A DNA stretch of 64,000 nt, taken from contig CM066985.1 in NCBI GenBank assembly GCA_033977485.1, positions 75,149,045 through 75,213,044 of the forward strand. Direction: 5' to 3'. This DNA comes from Hydrangea macrophylla. Lineage: Eukaryota; Streptophyta; Magnoliopsida; Cornales; Hydrangeaceae. Shown here piece by piece: positions 22,473 through 34,165 of the stretch. The position numbers and the translations under genes are program-made. How positions within the stretch are numbered: the first letter of the stretch is position 1; every line of letters begins with the position of its first letter. Below the pieces are notes generated by a model. It was not told the DNA's origin. It made no database searches and saw only the letters and a list, made by a program, of their open reading frames with translations.

Positions 22473-24391
22473 TACCCAAATAAATTTTGTTTTCCCATCC
22501 CTCATTTATTTTTATTTTTATTTTTAGTTTTTGTACAGTCAATAATTTTCAGTCAGGTCAGACTTTAAAATGATCCTACGTGTACATCTGGCTTTCATTA
22601 GCTGGTTCGATAGGAGTAATTTGCATGATCCAAGCATCACCAGATATGTCTAGTGCGGTGAATGTCCCTAGAGGTAGCGAAAAACTAAGTAAAGCCAGAG
22701 TTATCTCCTAGCCTCTTACTGATGTTTTAGCTTGCTAGTGGTTCTAGACTCATCTCTTTTAGTAGAGGTGAATGGGTAATCATGACAACTTGGAAGCTCC
22801 GGATTGCGTAGCCTCTTTTGTATAGGTGCAGAGGATACTAGTCGCACCATATATGTATCCAACTTAGTGGATATACTTAGAATTTTTCAGAAGTTTTTCT
22901 TTTACTTTATATAAGATAAATTTGACACGTTAATGTTATTTTGGGTATGTTAATAGCATACAACACATTGTCACATGTTTTACTATTTTCAAATGCTAGA
23001 AACTCTTTAAACATTAAACATTTTAAAACAGTGTGAAAATATTTACTGAATCTAAATGGATGAGTAAACATAAACTATACAGTTTAAAAACAAGTAGTGG
23101 AAACTAATTAACCCATGTGAGCTTTTGTGCCAATCTTCCTTTATGAGGGTTACTATTCTTTTCAGTCTCATTTTATTCTCTTTATCATATCACTCGTTGA
23201 AAGTCTCATTATTTTTCTTTGACTGATCATTAGAAGAGAACGTTCAGGATTTACCATTAGAACGTCTAAATTGCTTAAATGAACAAAGTCAATCTATTTT
23301 TAAAATGATTTAGGCCATCTTTTCTTTCAAAAGCACCCCCCTTCACCTAATATTACCTTATTCTCAGTTCTATCAAAATCATACCTTGCTCCACCTGGGA
23401 GTACAAACCTCACTTCTATATCCAGGTATGTGATTGGACTGTATTAATATTGTAAGAAGTGGTAAAGAAAGAAAGGAGTTGATTTCAAAAAAAAAAAAAA
23501 TGTACAAATGATAAAAAGGAGAAGAGAAAGAAGAGGTTGGAATGAATTGCGCAAACACTCCAATCACATGCTTAGAACAAATACACCCCAAATCTCCTAC
23601 TCATCTTAATTTCTAACCTACCAGTCAAAGTCCTAATGATTTAAAAGAAATTGATTTTTAAATTTAAGTAATAAGGATGTTCTCCACGGTAGATCGCTCT
23701 TCTAATGCTAAGTATTCTTTCATGAGACTTATTGTACTCCAAATGTCTATATATTGAGTCATCAAAAAAAAAAAAATGGAAGCAATTCCTCTATCTTTGC
23801 TTCCCTACCAAGTGAGATATTCTCTACACCGGTTTCTGAGAGTTTCTCCTTAAAAGAGTGAAATCCCAGTGAGATTTGAGTTAAAACTACAAGTTTGATA
23901 ACTGCTATTGGCTATGTAAACTTTGAAGTTAAGATCAGTTGCTTGACTTTTCAAGTACACACTGTAAGTTTAAAGAGTATAAAAAATGCTACCATTGACA
24001 AAACTGTGAGTATATGTGTTGCATTATTATTACATACTTGAAAATTTCATTTTATTGTCAAATTTAATCTTATCTGTTGTAAAAGAAAAAAGTCTATCTT
24101 TATTTTTATTTTACTTTATTTTTATATTTAAAAAAAAAATATATATATATATATATATTTGAATTTTGTGGGTATATTCACTGCAAACCCTCACGAGACA
24201 ACACTCGTCCACTAGGGGTAACCTAGGGGTTTAACGGCTTGTTGCATACGCTAAATGCAATCGCGATTCCTGCGACAGTGAGTTATGTAATTGTATTTTC
24301 CTTAATTTATTCCTACTTTTTAATAAAACTTCTAGAACAATTTCTCTTTCACTTCATTGCTAGGGACTAGCAATAAGTTAGTTGAGGGGTG
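22473..24391 (+). other. Conserved 3' noncoding region of element B
   Basis: No gene is present. Several blocks match the corresponding region of element A (30770-32518) in the same order: AGTAGTGGAAACTA (about 23093), AGAGAACGTTCAGGATTTACC (about 23237), the AGTCAAAG-CCTAATGATTT and CCACGGTA-TCGCTC stretch (about 23625-23700), and the 128-nt block at 24161-24288. The region ends with the polypurine tract TTGAGGGGTG before the 3' LTR. Confidence 0.7.
24161..24288 (+). promoter_or_regulatory. Conserved 128-nt pre-LTR block (copy in B)
   Basis: This block matches 32261-32390 of element A at all but about nine positions, although the two elements' proteins and LTR bodies are far more diverged. 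It can form short hairpins, for example CGAG-ACAACA-CTCG and TTGCAT-ACGCTAA-ATGCAA. It has no open frame. A cis-acting RNA role (packaging, priming or 3' processing) is an inference. Confidence 0.7.
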
Positions 24392-26855
24392 TGACAAACA
24401 TTGAATTTTGCACATTTATGTGCCAATGTAATAGACATATTGCTCATTTAATCCCCCGAATTCCTAGTTTTACATGCATATTTGAATTAATATAATTTAA
24501 TAGTGATGTCACTCAAATGCATGTAAAAATGTGTTTTTACATATTTTATTTCTTTAGGTAAAACTGAAGTGAAATAAAGGGAAGGAAAGAAGTAGCAACC
24601 ACACCATAGTATATTCATATGAATAGTAATGAATAGTAGTGAATAGTAACCAAACAGTAACGAATACTGTTTGTTTGGTTGGCTAACAAAAAAAAAAACG
24701 TATCAAACAAAACACAACATCCAAGCAATTGCTTGGATGTTGACACTTAATTTTTTATTCTTTTCTTTTCTTCTTTTTCTTCTTTCTCTCTATCTCTGTG
24801 TGTGCAGGTTACAAAAAAAATCAAAGACTGTCAGAGCTTTGTGGAAAAAAAGAGACGAAGAGGAAAATTGAAACCAAAAGAGAAGAAAAGAGTGCCAAGT
24901 GACGAGCGGTGTGATGTATTATCATCACAACTGCGTCTATAAAAGAGACGAGCAGAAGAAGCTCCAAAGAGAGAATTCACAACACACAATTCAACAGCAG
25001 TTCACAATCACTGTTAGGGAGAGAATAGTTTAGGGGAGGTCATTATGTGAGCACTTTATATTGTCCCTAGAAATAGGAAACTTTAGTTTTTCTTTGCCTT
25101 TTCTAGTTCTAGTAGTTGTAAAATTTTACTTTTATGTAATTGATGATTTTATGTTAAAAAAATATGTAGCAAAACTTTGTGTACTGTATTTCTTAAAATA
25201 AAATATTTGTTTTCTTGTATGACCTTTGTCAATTTTTAGTAGTAAAATAGTCCTATTTAAATTTAGATTTAATATCTTTAGTCTAGTAATACTTATAGTT
25301 GTCCCCTAAAATAGTTAAAAACTTCAAATTTTCAGTTTTTATAGCAATATTTTTATTCACTAGAAGACAGATTTTGCGATTAAATGTCAAATTTCTTAGC
25401 CACGTAGTTGTTATAATCACCTACTAAAGTCCAAAAGTACACCACATCCATATCTCATTCCAAATAAGATTTGGATTTGGTTTGACATTATTTGTGTTCT
25501 TGGAGCTCAACCACTGTGACCCCACAAGAATCCAAAGTTAAAGGTTTAGTATTTTATTTTTGGTTCAGTATTTCCATTTACTTATATTTTATTAGCCTAG
25601 TTGTACTAAACTCTCTTATTTTGCAGATTCCACAAATTCAACCCCAGTTCATGTTATGTAAAGAAAATAATATAATAATATTAGTTCTTACCCTTACCTT
25701 GGTTTTACAACTTTAATTTTAATTGGACGGTGATTGCGTGCATCTATTTAATTTATCTTTAAATTTTATTTGGAAGACAGTTTCAATTCCAAAATGGTAG
25801 GCTAAAACTTTAATTGGGGATATGTAATAAAAACTTAGAAACCACAACTTCTGTGCACTAAACTTAAATGGGCAAATTTTTCTGGATGAGTTATTTTTCC
25901 ATTTATGGCCAAAAATATCTATGTATCTATAGTTTATGACCATTTAACATGTTTATATACTATGGCTATAATGGGCTCAAAAGATTATATATATTTGAAA
26001 TAAAAAGCCTAATTATGTGGATTGTCAAACTATGCCTTTTGTCATAAAAAACACCTAGCATACTCAAACAACTCACATGACAAAGTTAATATTTCAAATA
26101 TGTGTTTATATATATTTCTATCCAATAATGGATAGGCAATTGTGTAGTGGCAGAGTGGTGGGGACTGGACGCCGAATAACCCACGTCCGCGGCGGGGCAC
26201 GGTTCGAACCTGGCTACTGCCCAATTGCCTCTTTATTTTTCTTTAAACCAAACGACGTCGTTTCATATCAAACCTGACACACTTGATATGACCCTGACTA
26301 GTGGAAGTTTATTTTTAAATAAAGAATGACTCTGCGGTCTTAAATGCCAAATGCTTTTCAAATGCACAAAAGTTGTGGGATCTAGTGTTGGTTTGCATAT
26401 TCCCAATTCCTTTAAATCATTTCCCCCTAGTTAATTAATATTTCCTGTTTTATAATAGTTTTGCTTAAATATCTGTATTATTTCCATCTTTCGCTATTAT
26501 TAAATCTAAAAAGTTTATCTTACAAAAATTTAGCTTTTATATATTTTTCTTCCTTTTCTTACTAGTATGTTAGTTAATTTATTTTGTACTGTTAAAATCT
26601 TTACCATAAACTGTTAATAAAAAAAATAGCTTTAATTACTTTTATTGCAACCATATAAAAATTAGTAGTTTAGTAAAACCCCAAAAAAATCCATCATCTT
26701 TTATTTTCTTTTTAGTGACAAAATAGTTATATATTTAACTTTATAAAATTTTATTTCGTTCCCTGTGGGTTCGACCTGGACTTCCAGAACTTTATTACTT
26801 GTACGATCACCTACACTTGGGTGTGATAAGAAAACGCGTCAATAGGATGTCGTCA
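24392..26855 (+). repeat. 3' LTR of element B
   Basis: Near-identical to 15626-18087, including the TATA box (24938-24945) and the tRNA-like module (box A 26148-26159, box B 26201-26210). It is preceded by GTTGAGGGGTG (PPT) and followed by CCTAT, the TSD copy with one substitution. Confidence 0.95.
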
Positions 26856-27290
26856 CCTATCCCTCACCGCAAGTCATGAATCAGTCCGATGTGACTGTCT
26901 GAAACACTTTCCAAAACACAATACATCACTCTATCGACATATCCATGCTCTCGCCCCATAGTCTACCAAACCTCTGGTTCACCGCCATTTACAGAGGTGA
27001 AAACATGTCCCTCACCGCAAGTCATGAACTAGTCCGATGTTGACTGTCTGAAACAAAACACAATATATCTCACTATGCCATGACTGACACATTCCGTTAA
27101 CAAAACCTCCGTTTCACCGCTATTCGGAGGGTATACCTTCCCTCCCCGCACGATGTGAACACGGTCCAATTGTTAACCTAACTCACATCACCTAGTCAAC
27201 AAACCTCTGGTTTACCGCCATTTACAGAGGTGAAACCTGTCCCTCACCGCAAGTCATAAACCAGTCCGATGTGACTGTCGGTCATGCTGA
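26856..27290. repeat. ~140-bp tandem repeat inside solo LTR C
   Basis: Units contain CCTCTGGTTCACCGCCATTT, ACAGAGGTGAA and CCCTCACCGCAAGTCAT, at about 15590 (cut by element B), 26960, 27100 (diverged) and 27208. CCTCTG and CAGAGG in each unit can form a small hairpin. Element B landed inside one unit, and the neighbouring units confirm that the original target read CCTGTCCCTCACCGC. Confidence 0.8.
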
Positions 27291-27639
27291 CCCAAATCCC
27301 AATACTAAAACAAACCCACGACTTTCCCATGTGGCTACTTAACATAAATAGACTAACTGACCATCAAAACCCAAACCAAACTTGGTTTAACACGTAAACG
27401 TTCCTCACTTAATAATTACCTCAAAGGTACAACAGCTTAAGCCCTTTTCTTCTCATAGTAAACATTAACAATCATCACGTCATTCTCTTTATTAACGCAG
27501 TTCAATCATCATAAAAGGTTTGGAATAATAAGATAACATCATTATAAACATGGTACAATAACATTGTAAATATCATCATAGCATGAATCAATCATTGTTA
27601 TCACATAACTGAATTCAAACCAAAACTAAAATGAAGTAT

Positions 27640-28470
27640 TAGACATCGTGTATGATTCTAGTAAAAATAGGGCACAGGGGTATTTTGGTCATTTTCCGGT
27701 TTATAAGTCAGGATCCAAAAATATAAAAGTTACGTGAGATCAAATAAATAAGTATTCATGTTGCAAGTTAAGAGTTTTCGATCCCCATTAAGAAAATATC
27801 TTGATTTCAGTCGATTTAAGTGAAAATAGGTCACAAGGGTATTTTGGTCATTTTCCAGTTTTGTACGTCCACAATCGAATTTATAAAAGTTCCGTGAGAT
27901 TAAATAAATAAGTATTCATGTTGGAAGTTAAGAGTTTTCGATCCTCACTAAGAATCCATCTCAATTCCAGTCATATTTGAAAATACCAGTTTATCGTATT
28001 TATACCGTATTTAAAAAACCAGAATACCGTATTTATACTACATCATAATATTGTATTTATACTGTATTATACTATATTAGAATACACTATTTATACCATA
28101 TTATACTATATCAGAATACCGTATTTATACGTATAAAAATATAAATGCGTAATATAATACGTGTAAACATCACATAATTAAAATGAATCATAATCATAAT
28201 CATAATCATAATCATGTGTTCACAACAAAGTGTAATATAAATAGCTGAGTGAGTAGGAGACTCACCTAAATTCGCAGAATAATAATGCCGAGAAAACCTG
28301 AAGAAAACCCGAAGAATCTTCGAATATAAAATTCAGGCTTCAAATAGTGTTCTTGGTGTACTATGTGTGTTCTTGGTGTTCTTGGTGTACTAGGTGTGTT
28401 CATGGTGTACTAGGTGTGTTCTTGGTGTACTAGGTGTGTTCTTGGTGTTCTTGGTGTTTGTGTGTGTGAG
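27640..28470. repeat. Minisatellite-rich end of solo LTR C
   Basis: A duplicated ~130-bp block (GGGTATTTTGGTCATTTTCC ... AAGAGTTTTCGATCC) lies at 27668-27950. An array of CCGTATTTATAC-like units follows at 27980-28130, then a CATAAT run (28186-28213) and a TGTTCTTGGTGTACTAGGTG minisatellite at 28340-28460. No coding sequence. Confidence 0.75.
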
Positions 28471-28903
28471 ATGAAGATATGTAAGCATTAGGATGAGTTC
28501 TCAACCTCATAAGTCTAAGGATAAATGTAATGGAATAGTCCTATATATATAGAAACCAAGGAGGGACCTCACCTTGCAATTACCAAGAATTAAAGGTTCA
28601 AAGGATAATTATTTCCTTAGGGCCATGTTTGGTTGGATGTGCAATAAAATCATAACTGGTCCAAATATACCAGATATTCACAAATCTGCTAAATTTCTGT
28701 TTCTAAAAATTTTGAAAATTTATAATCGAGTTCTATAAATGCTGAATATTATAATAACAACATAAAAACACTATTCGTCTTGGGAAAAATATTTAAAAAT
28801 AGCGGGTATTACAAGCAGTTTCATTTTTTTTTTTTTTTTTTTTTTTCTGTTTTCCCATTTTTAATGTTTTGTCTGTTTGTTTCTTCCATTTCAGGGCTTT
28901 ATA

Positions 28904-30379
28904 ATGAACCCTATCACAGGGTACCACAAGTCCAAGCCACTCGACCTCATTATACCCGACCCCATACCAGATCACGGGTTCAGAAATGAGGAAGACCGTG
29001 TATGGTTTACTAGATACTTCCAGTCCCAGAAGGTTATGCTCGAGCGACCACTCGAGACAGCATGGCTTTCCACTCCTTGGTATCTTACCCGGATACGAGC
29101 GATGCCACATTGGTACGCGCTCCTCTCCCAGTTAAAGCACGTAAATCTGTCATGGATTCGGGAGGCATCTGCGACGATGGTCATGGATCCGGTTGCTCCA
29201 TTCACACTACGATCGTTTTTCCGTGGCCGGGAGATCATTTTTAGTCCGGCCACTGTCTCCGCCGCTATAGGGGTACCTGAGGTGCCTAACTGTGTTTGTC
29301 CATACCGTGCTGACACACTACTGCTTTCACCGACCGTTATTATCAGGGAGATCACTGGGGGTGCTCTTCCAGGTTGGGATGGCGAGTCCCTCATTGCCGA
29401 CTTCTACCTTACCGATAACTATCATATGCTACATCTCGCCCTCAGCAATTGCCTCTTAGTGACCTCCTACCAGGAGAAGATTACGGCGTGGTATGCACGT
29501 GTCTTATATGCGATAGGGACAGGGTAGCCGGTCTGTTTGCCTCGCCTTTACATTGACTTCATGAGACACCCTACACGATACATTCAGGTCAAGAAGCACC
29601 TGAAGGGTGCTTGGGCCATTTATCGGATAATTGAGCAGGCAGGTCTCCTTCCTTTGGCTGGTGATGCGACTGCCCAGTCTCGCAGTTGTTTTGGTGAGAC
29701 AGCTTCCCGTCGTTCTGATGCTTAAAAGAGGAAGAGGAAGGGTAAAGGAAAGGCTAGGGTTGGTGAGAAAAGGAGAAGGGGAGGAGGCACTGATACGGAG
29801 GGTGCTGCTTCTAGGACGCCCACGGAGGCTGAGGAGCATGATTCTGAGGAGGAGGTGGACCCTGTTGAGGAGGTTGCGAGATTTGAGCTGAGACAGCGAT
29901 CTCAGGCTCACGCCCAAGGAGAGTCTTCTTCATCTGCGCCTCTCGCGACTGTTCACCAGTTACTATTGGAGGAGAGAGAGACCCGGATTAGACTCGAGGG
30001 CAAGGTAGATCACATGACTGCTATGCTTACGACCCAGCTGGTCCAGCTAGGGTTCGATCCATTCATACCCCCGTCTTCCACTCCACCTGCACCTCCACCA
30101 CCCACCACTGGTCCGTCTTCTTCTGGTCCTACCGTTCCCTCTGCATCTTCCACTCCACCTGCTCAGATTGATCCTGCAACTCCATCCACATCAGCGACAC
30201 CGCCTGCTACTGAGACACCACTTCCACCTCCTCCTATCGTAGCTGACACATCATTATCTACACCAGCTGCCACGATTGCGAGTGACCAGGCGACAGCTAC
30301 TACTGTTGCCGAGGGTGACGATGGGGATGCTCCAGATGTACTGATTGAGATATTATCTGACGTCGCCGACGATGTATAG
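28904..30379 (+). pseudogene. Athila-type ORF in env position (element A)
   Basis: From ATG 28904 the frame reads about 491 codons, interrupted by TAG 29525-29527 and TAA 29723-29725. The first 200 residues resemble the Athila ORF (putative plant transposon protein) domain, with stretches such as WFTRYFQSQKVMLERP and FTLRSFFRGREIIFSP. After a basic Lys/Arg segment and an acidic patch comes a short heptad-like helix (LLLEERETRIRLEGKVDHM), then a long Pro/Ser/Thr-rich tail. There is no signal peptide or clear transmembrane segment, so an envelope role cannot be claimed. The ATG follows a pyrimidine tract ending TTTCAG (28889-28894). Confidence 0.8.
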
Positions 30380-32260
30380 CTTTTGCTCGATCATATGTTT
30401 TTTTTTCTTCTTATGGTTTGTTTGGATATGTTGGACTTTTGGGATATTTTGTTTATTGTTGGTTCGGTTGTATATGTTGGACTGTGGTTTTTTTTTGGAT
30501 TATATTATCACTGTTCTGTTATTTCACTCTATTATCTTTTCGGTGATTAGTTCTGTTTTATGTATGGATCTCATGCTTTATTTCATATCTTATTTGATCT
30601 TTGCTACTTGCAGTTTGTATGCTTTCTGTACAGATTGTTACACTTGCGAGGTTATTACGATGCTTTATCAGGTGATATCTCTCTATCTATTTTTAAAAAT
30701 AAACTTCTGAGGACATAGTTATTTTCAGTTGGGGGTGGGATGTCGATAAATAATCACCTGTGCATATTTATACTTAGCAATCTGAATCACCTTACTGCAC
30801 ATGTCATACAATCTCGATTAGAAGTTTGTTTGAAAACAAATAAAATTACAGGAAAAAAAATTTGCAAATGTTAAAGTTAAAATTTCAAAGTATTAACCAA
30901 GTTTTAGAAATTAAATTGGTAGAATAGCTCTGAATATTCACCCCTATTTAGCTGTTATGAGGCAATGACACAACCATTTTATTCTCATCCTTTTATGAAT
31001 TAAGTTCACGCGTTTTCTAGTTTCTCTAGGATGAATGCATATGTTGACCATTCTTGTATCTAAATCATTTGCACATGTTAATAGCTATGCAGAAAACTTA
31101 AAATAAGAGTTAACACGACTTTCGTACTTTAAGGAATAAAGTAGTGGAAACTAGTTACCCTTAGTGAGCTTTTGAATCCAATCTTCAATTTTGAGGGAAT
31201 TATCACATTATTCGAATTATTTTTATTGAATAAGCGTAGTAAATTCGTTGAATAGTCTCTAATTCTTCATTTTGGCTGCTTAGTAGAGGAGAACGTTCAG
31301 GATTTACCAACTAAACTCAATGAACATTGACGTGTAAAAATTAAGAAGATGAGGAAATGATTTAAGCCATCGTTATTTGCTCCTTACCTTTCCATTTACC
31401 TGTATCAACATCCCAGAATATGCATTGATCTCAACCCCACACCTAATAAATAATGCCAAATCCATTATGAAATTCTAAATCTCTAATATTATACTTTGAC
31501 CTCAATACACCCCATTGCACATCCAATGTGATTAAATTGTTGAAGTATATTATGAGGAGGGAGTAGTTGTGGGAGGGCCCGCATGAAAGAGAAAAGGAAA
31601 GAAGATAGACTCCAGGTTAAAAAAAAATTTAAATAGAGGATGGTTGGAATTAAGTGAAGAAGAAAGTACTAAACCCAATCACATGCTAAAGATGTGCGAT
31701 TTCTTACCCTTTCATTTCTATCCTACTAATAAAAAATCGAAAAGTCAAAGCCTTAATGATTTTCAACAACTTAATTTAAATATGAACGTGTAATTTGAGT
31801 TATCCACGGTATTTCGCTCCTCTAGTAAGTAGTTTTCCTTTCCTGAGACTTTGCACTCTAAATGTTCGTCCTTTGTAGAGTAAAGTATGAAAGCATTAGT
31901 ATCCGAAAAATCACTCCTATCAAAACTTTCATACCATGTGCGATCACTATCAACCAAGTTTCTGTGAGGTGTTCATTTTTTTAGTGTAAAACCATGTGAG
32001 AATTGAGTTGAAACTACAAGTTCTGAGAGTATGATATTCTAAACAACTCTTAATATAGTTTGATGTATAGCTGTTAATTTCACACACACACGGATACATG
32101 GATGTGATGCATATGTTATTTTTATCTTGGTGACATGAAGAGCATGCGTATTTCTTTCATGGTTTGAATGAGGATGATATGTTTTGTAGAGCTAAATTAA
32201 TAGTTGAATAGAAGAGAGTGTTCAAAAGTTATTCTATATCTTTTTGAGCTTAAAATTGGA

Positions 32261-32390
32261 GAATTTTGTGGGTATAATCACTGCAAACCCTCACGAGACA
32301 ACACTCGTCCACTAGGGGGAACCTAGGGGTTTAACGGCTTGTTGCATTTGCTAAATGCAGCCGCGATTCCTGCAAAAGTGAGTTAGGTAG
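32261..32390 (+). promoter_or_regulatory. Conserved pre-LTR block (copy in A)
   Basis: Counterpart of 24161-24288. The core ACTGCAAACCCTCACGAGAC and the following CACTCGTCCACTAGGGG and TTTAACGGCTTGTTGCAT are shared without change. The TTGCAT/ATGCAA hairpin is kept, with changes mainly in its loop. It lies about 130 bases upstream of the 3' LTR in A and about 105 in B. Confidence 0.7.
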
Positions 32391-32506
32391 TTTCTTTCTT
32401 GTTATTTTAGTTCAGTTAACTTGAGTTTAATTTATTTTATTTTAGTCGTTGTAGTAATAGTAGCTTGTTTTATTTTCGCTTTATTGTTAGGGACTAGCAA
32501 ATCGCT

Positions 32507-32518
32507 AGTTGGGGGTTG
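32507..32518 (+). promoter_or_regulatory. Polypurine tract of element A
   Basis: AGTTGGGGGTTG directly precedes the 3' LTR and would prime plus-strand DNA synthesis. The same AGTTGGGGG occurs at 13641 and 30727 in A and (with six G) at 21080 in B. Confidence 0.7.
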
Positions 32519-34165
32519 TGACAAGTGGGGGTATTTGTAAAATACAACTGCGCCAAAAGAAGAAAATATACTAAATTAGTCTACAATTCCTTTATTTATC
32601 TGCAATTTGAATTGCAATGCCAGTTTGTACACAATTTGATTAAACTATGATAAGTGGTATTGTTTAGTGGTTATTCGTGCAGATTACTGTTGCTGTGTGA
32701 GAAATTGGATAAAAATGATAAAAGGAAGTACTTGATTGTAAGGAAGACAAGTCAAAAATGAAAAGAGAGTTTCGAGCGATCGAAGAAGTCTCAAGCGATC
32801 GAGGTTTCAATCGATCGAATGCAGTTCAAGCGCTCGAAGATCCCAGAAGTTCAATCGATCGAGAGATGTTCAATCGATCGAACATGGCTTTTATCAGATT
32901 TTACGCGCACGCAGCAGAAACAGATTTTTAACCCTAGCATTCGGTTTTTGTTATATATATTTGTATTGTATACATTCGAAAGGACGCCCACTTTTACTTG
33001 TCATCAGTTTCATAGAGAGTAGAGAGCTTTGTCTTCTTGTTTTGTAGGTTTTTCAAATATTATTGGTTTTGTAGCTTGGATTCTCTTAGTTTAATCAAAG
33101 TTCTTCTTTCCAGGTTACTCCTTTATTGTTTTATTTACATTTTGCACGTAGGTTATAGTAGTATAATCTGTTACCTCGTAGTTTTGCATGTTAGGTAGTT
33201 TAAACCTTTAAGTTTTCAAAGATTACATGATTAAATCACAACCAAACAACACTTTAATGAATCTTTACGTTGAAAACACATCTGAGACTCTTCAGACTAT
33301 GTCTGAGTAGTCCCCAGGTTGGGAGATCACGATGAAACCGTGATCTTAAGCCTCTGCCATGCAGCAGAATAATTCCTGTGTTCGATCGATCGAAGTTAGT
33401 TCGATCGATCGGACCAGAGACATTGTCAATCGATCGAAGACATTTCGATCGATTGAGAGATGAAGATGTTTGATCGATCGAAAGCGCGTTGATCGATCGA
33501 ACTCTCTGATTCTTGAGAACATTCTATGTAGTATTTCTAGACTTTCTGCTTTACTGATTTGTTATCAAACTGTCCCCAAATGCTTAGTTTGTCAAAGAAG
33601 TCTTTAAACTTAAAGCCTTAAGACATTTTTCTTCAATATCTTTTGCAAACCACCCTCAATGCTATCACCATTGTAGGTGCGAGTCTTAACTATTGTTTTA
33701 AATCGCTTTTATGTGTTTCGAACTTAATTGTGATGACATAGTCCCGGTCATGAAAGGGCTATGGATTCTTTATCCTAAGAGAAATACGGAATACTGTAGA
33801 GGATGTACTCCTTTGAGCTTCAACGTAATTGCATGGTAGAAGGCTAGGTCGCGATGGATTCGTGTAATCCCAACATTCCCTTTTATTAAGAAAAACACGT
33901 TTTAAAATATCGCTTTAATTTGTTAGTTAGTCGTTAGTTTAATTTAGTTTAATTGCTTTATCTTTAGTAGTTGATAAACCGTGGAACTTTGTGTTCTACA
34001 TCCTTTTAAAATATTGATTTTTATTTTCCTTTTTAGAGATTAATCTAGGTATTTAGTTTAACACCTTCCCTGTGGGATCGACCTGGACTTAACCAGATTA
34101 CTACTTACACGATTACCTACACTTGGGTATAGCACACAAGCACACACAGAAAAATTATCGTGTCA
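32519..34165 (+). repeat. 3' LTR of element A
   Basis: It matches 4952-6599 throughout with roughly 3% differences by eye, including the two palindrome clusters (about 32771-32882 and 33380-33500), several of which have lost their perfect symmetry through C to T or G to A changes. It is followed by TSD ACCTG (34166-34170). Confidence 0.93.

Larger units (their letters stand above)
15626..26855 (+). mobile_element. Element B: non-autonomous Athila-like element
   Basis: The LTRs are 15626-18087 (2,462 bp) and 24392-26855 (2,464 bp), with TSD CCTGT at 15621-15625 and CCTAT at 26856-26860 (one later change). A perfect tRNA-Asp PBS follows the 5' LTR. The internal region is 6.3 kb. It carries gag joined to the integrase tail, an acidic ORF, a small cysteine-containing ORF and long noncoding regions, but no protease, RT, RNase H or integrase core. 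Reading the LTRs against each other I find about 16 substitutions and 4 single-base indels, so insertion was recent. Transposition would need enzymes from another element. Confidence 0.93.
14287..28813 (+). mobile_element. Solo LTR C, split by D and B
   Basis: It starts TGTCACGCCCCGGAG at 14287 and ends CGGGTATTACA at 28813, with perfect AGCAG repeats at 14282-14286 and 28814-28818. After removing B and D with their TSDs it is about 2.66 kb, with no PBS, coding domain or second LTR. It therefore reads as a solo LTR (or small non-autonomous element). Its start and an internal TAGACGTGAAATGTCCAGGG (about 14700) match the minus strand of solo LTR E at 54926-57925, so C and E are one family. Confidence 0.8.
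30380..32518 (+). other. 3' noncoding region of element A
   Basis: No supportable gene is present. It starts T-rich, then has a PPT-like AGTTGGGGG (30727-30735), blocks shared with element B's 3' region, the conserved 128-nt block, and the polypurine tract AGTTGGGGG (32507-32515) immediately before the 3' LTR. Confidence 0.7.
4952..34165 (+). mobile_element. Element A: full-length Athila-like Ty3 retrotransposon
   Basis: The LTRs are 4952-6599 and 32519-34165 (1,648 and 1,647 bp), with TSD ACCTG at 4947-4951 and 34166-34170 and a tRNA-Asp PBS. Gene order is gag, protease, RT, RNase H and integrase, two small ORFs, an Athila-type ORF in the env position, then a long 3' noncoding region. Solo LTR C and its own guests occupy 14287-28813, so A itself is about 14.7 kb. 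Stops and a frameshift show that it is no longer autonomous. By eye the two LTRs differ at about 50 positions (roughly 3%), more than those of element B nested deeper inside. Confidence 0.92.

Noticed and set aside
14287..28813. C as a full element whose internal region is element B
   Set aside because: B has its own LTRs, PBS and TSD inside a tandem-repeat unit of C, so it is a guest and not C's internal region.
30345..30710. Hydrophobic 121-codon open frame after the env-position ORF, resembling membrane segments
   Set aside because: It overlaps the ORF end in another frame and lies in a T-rich tract, where any frame reads Phe/Leu/Ile. No conserved residues or start context.
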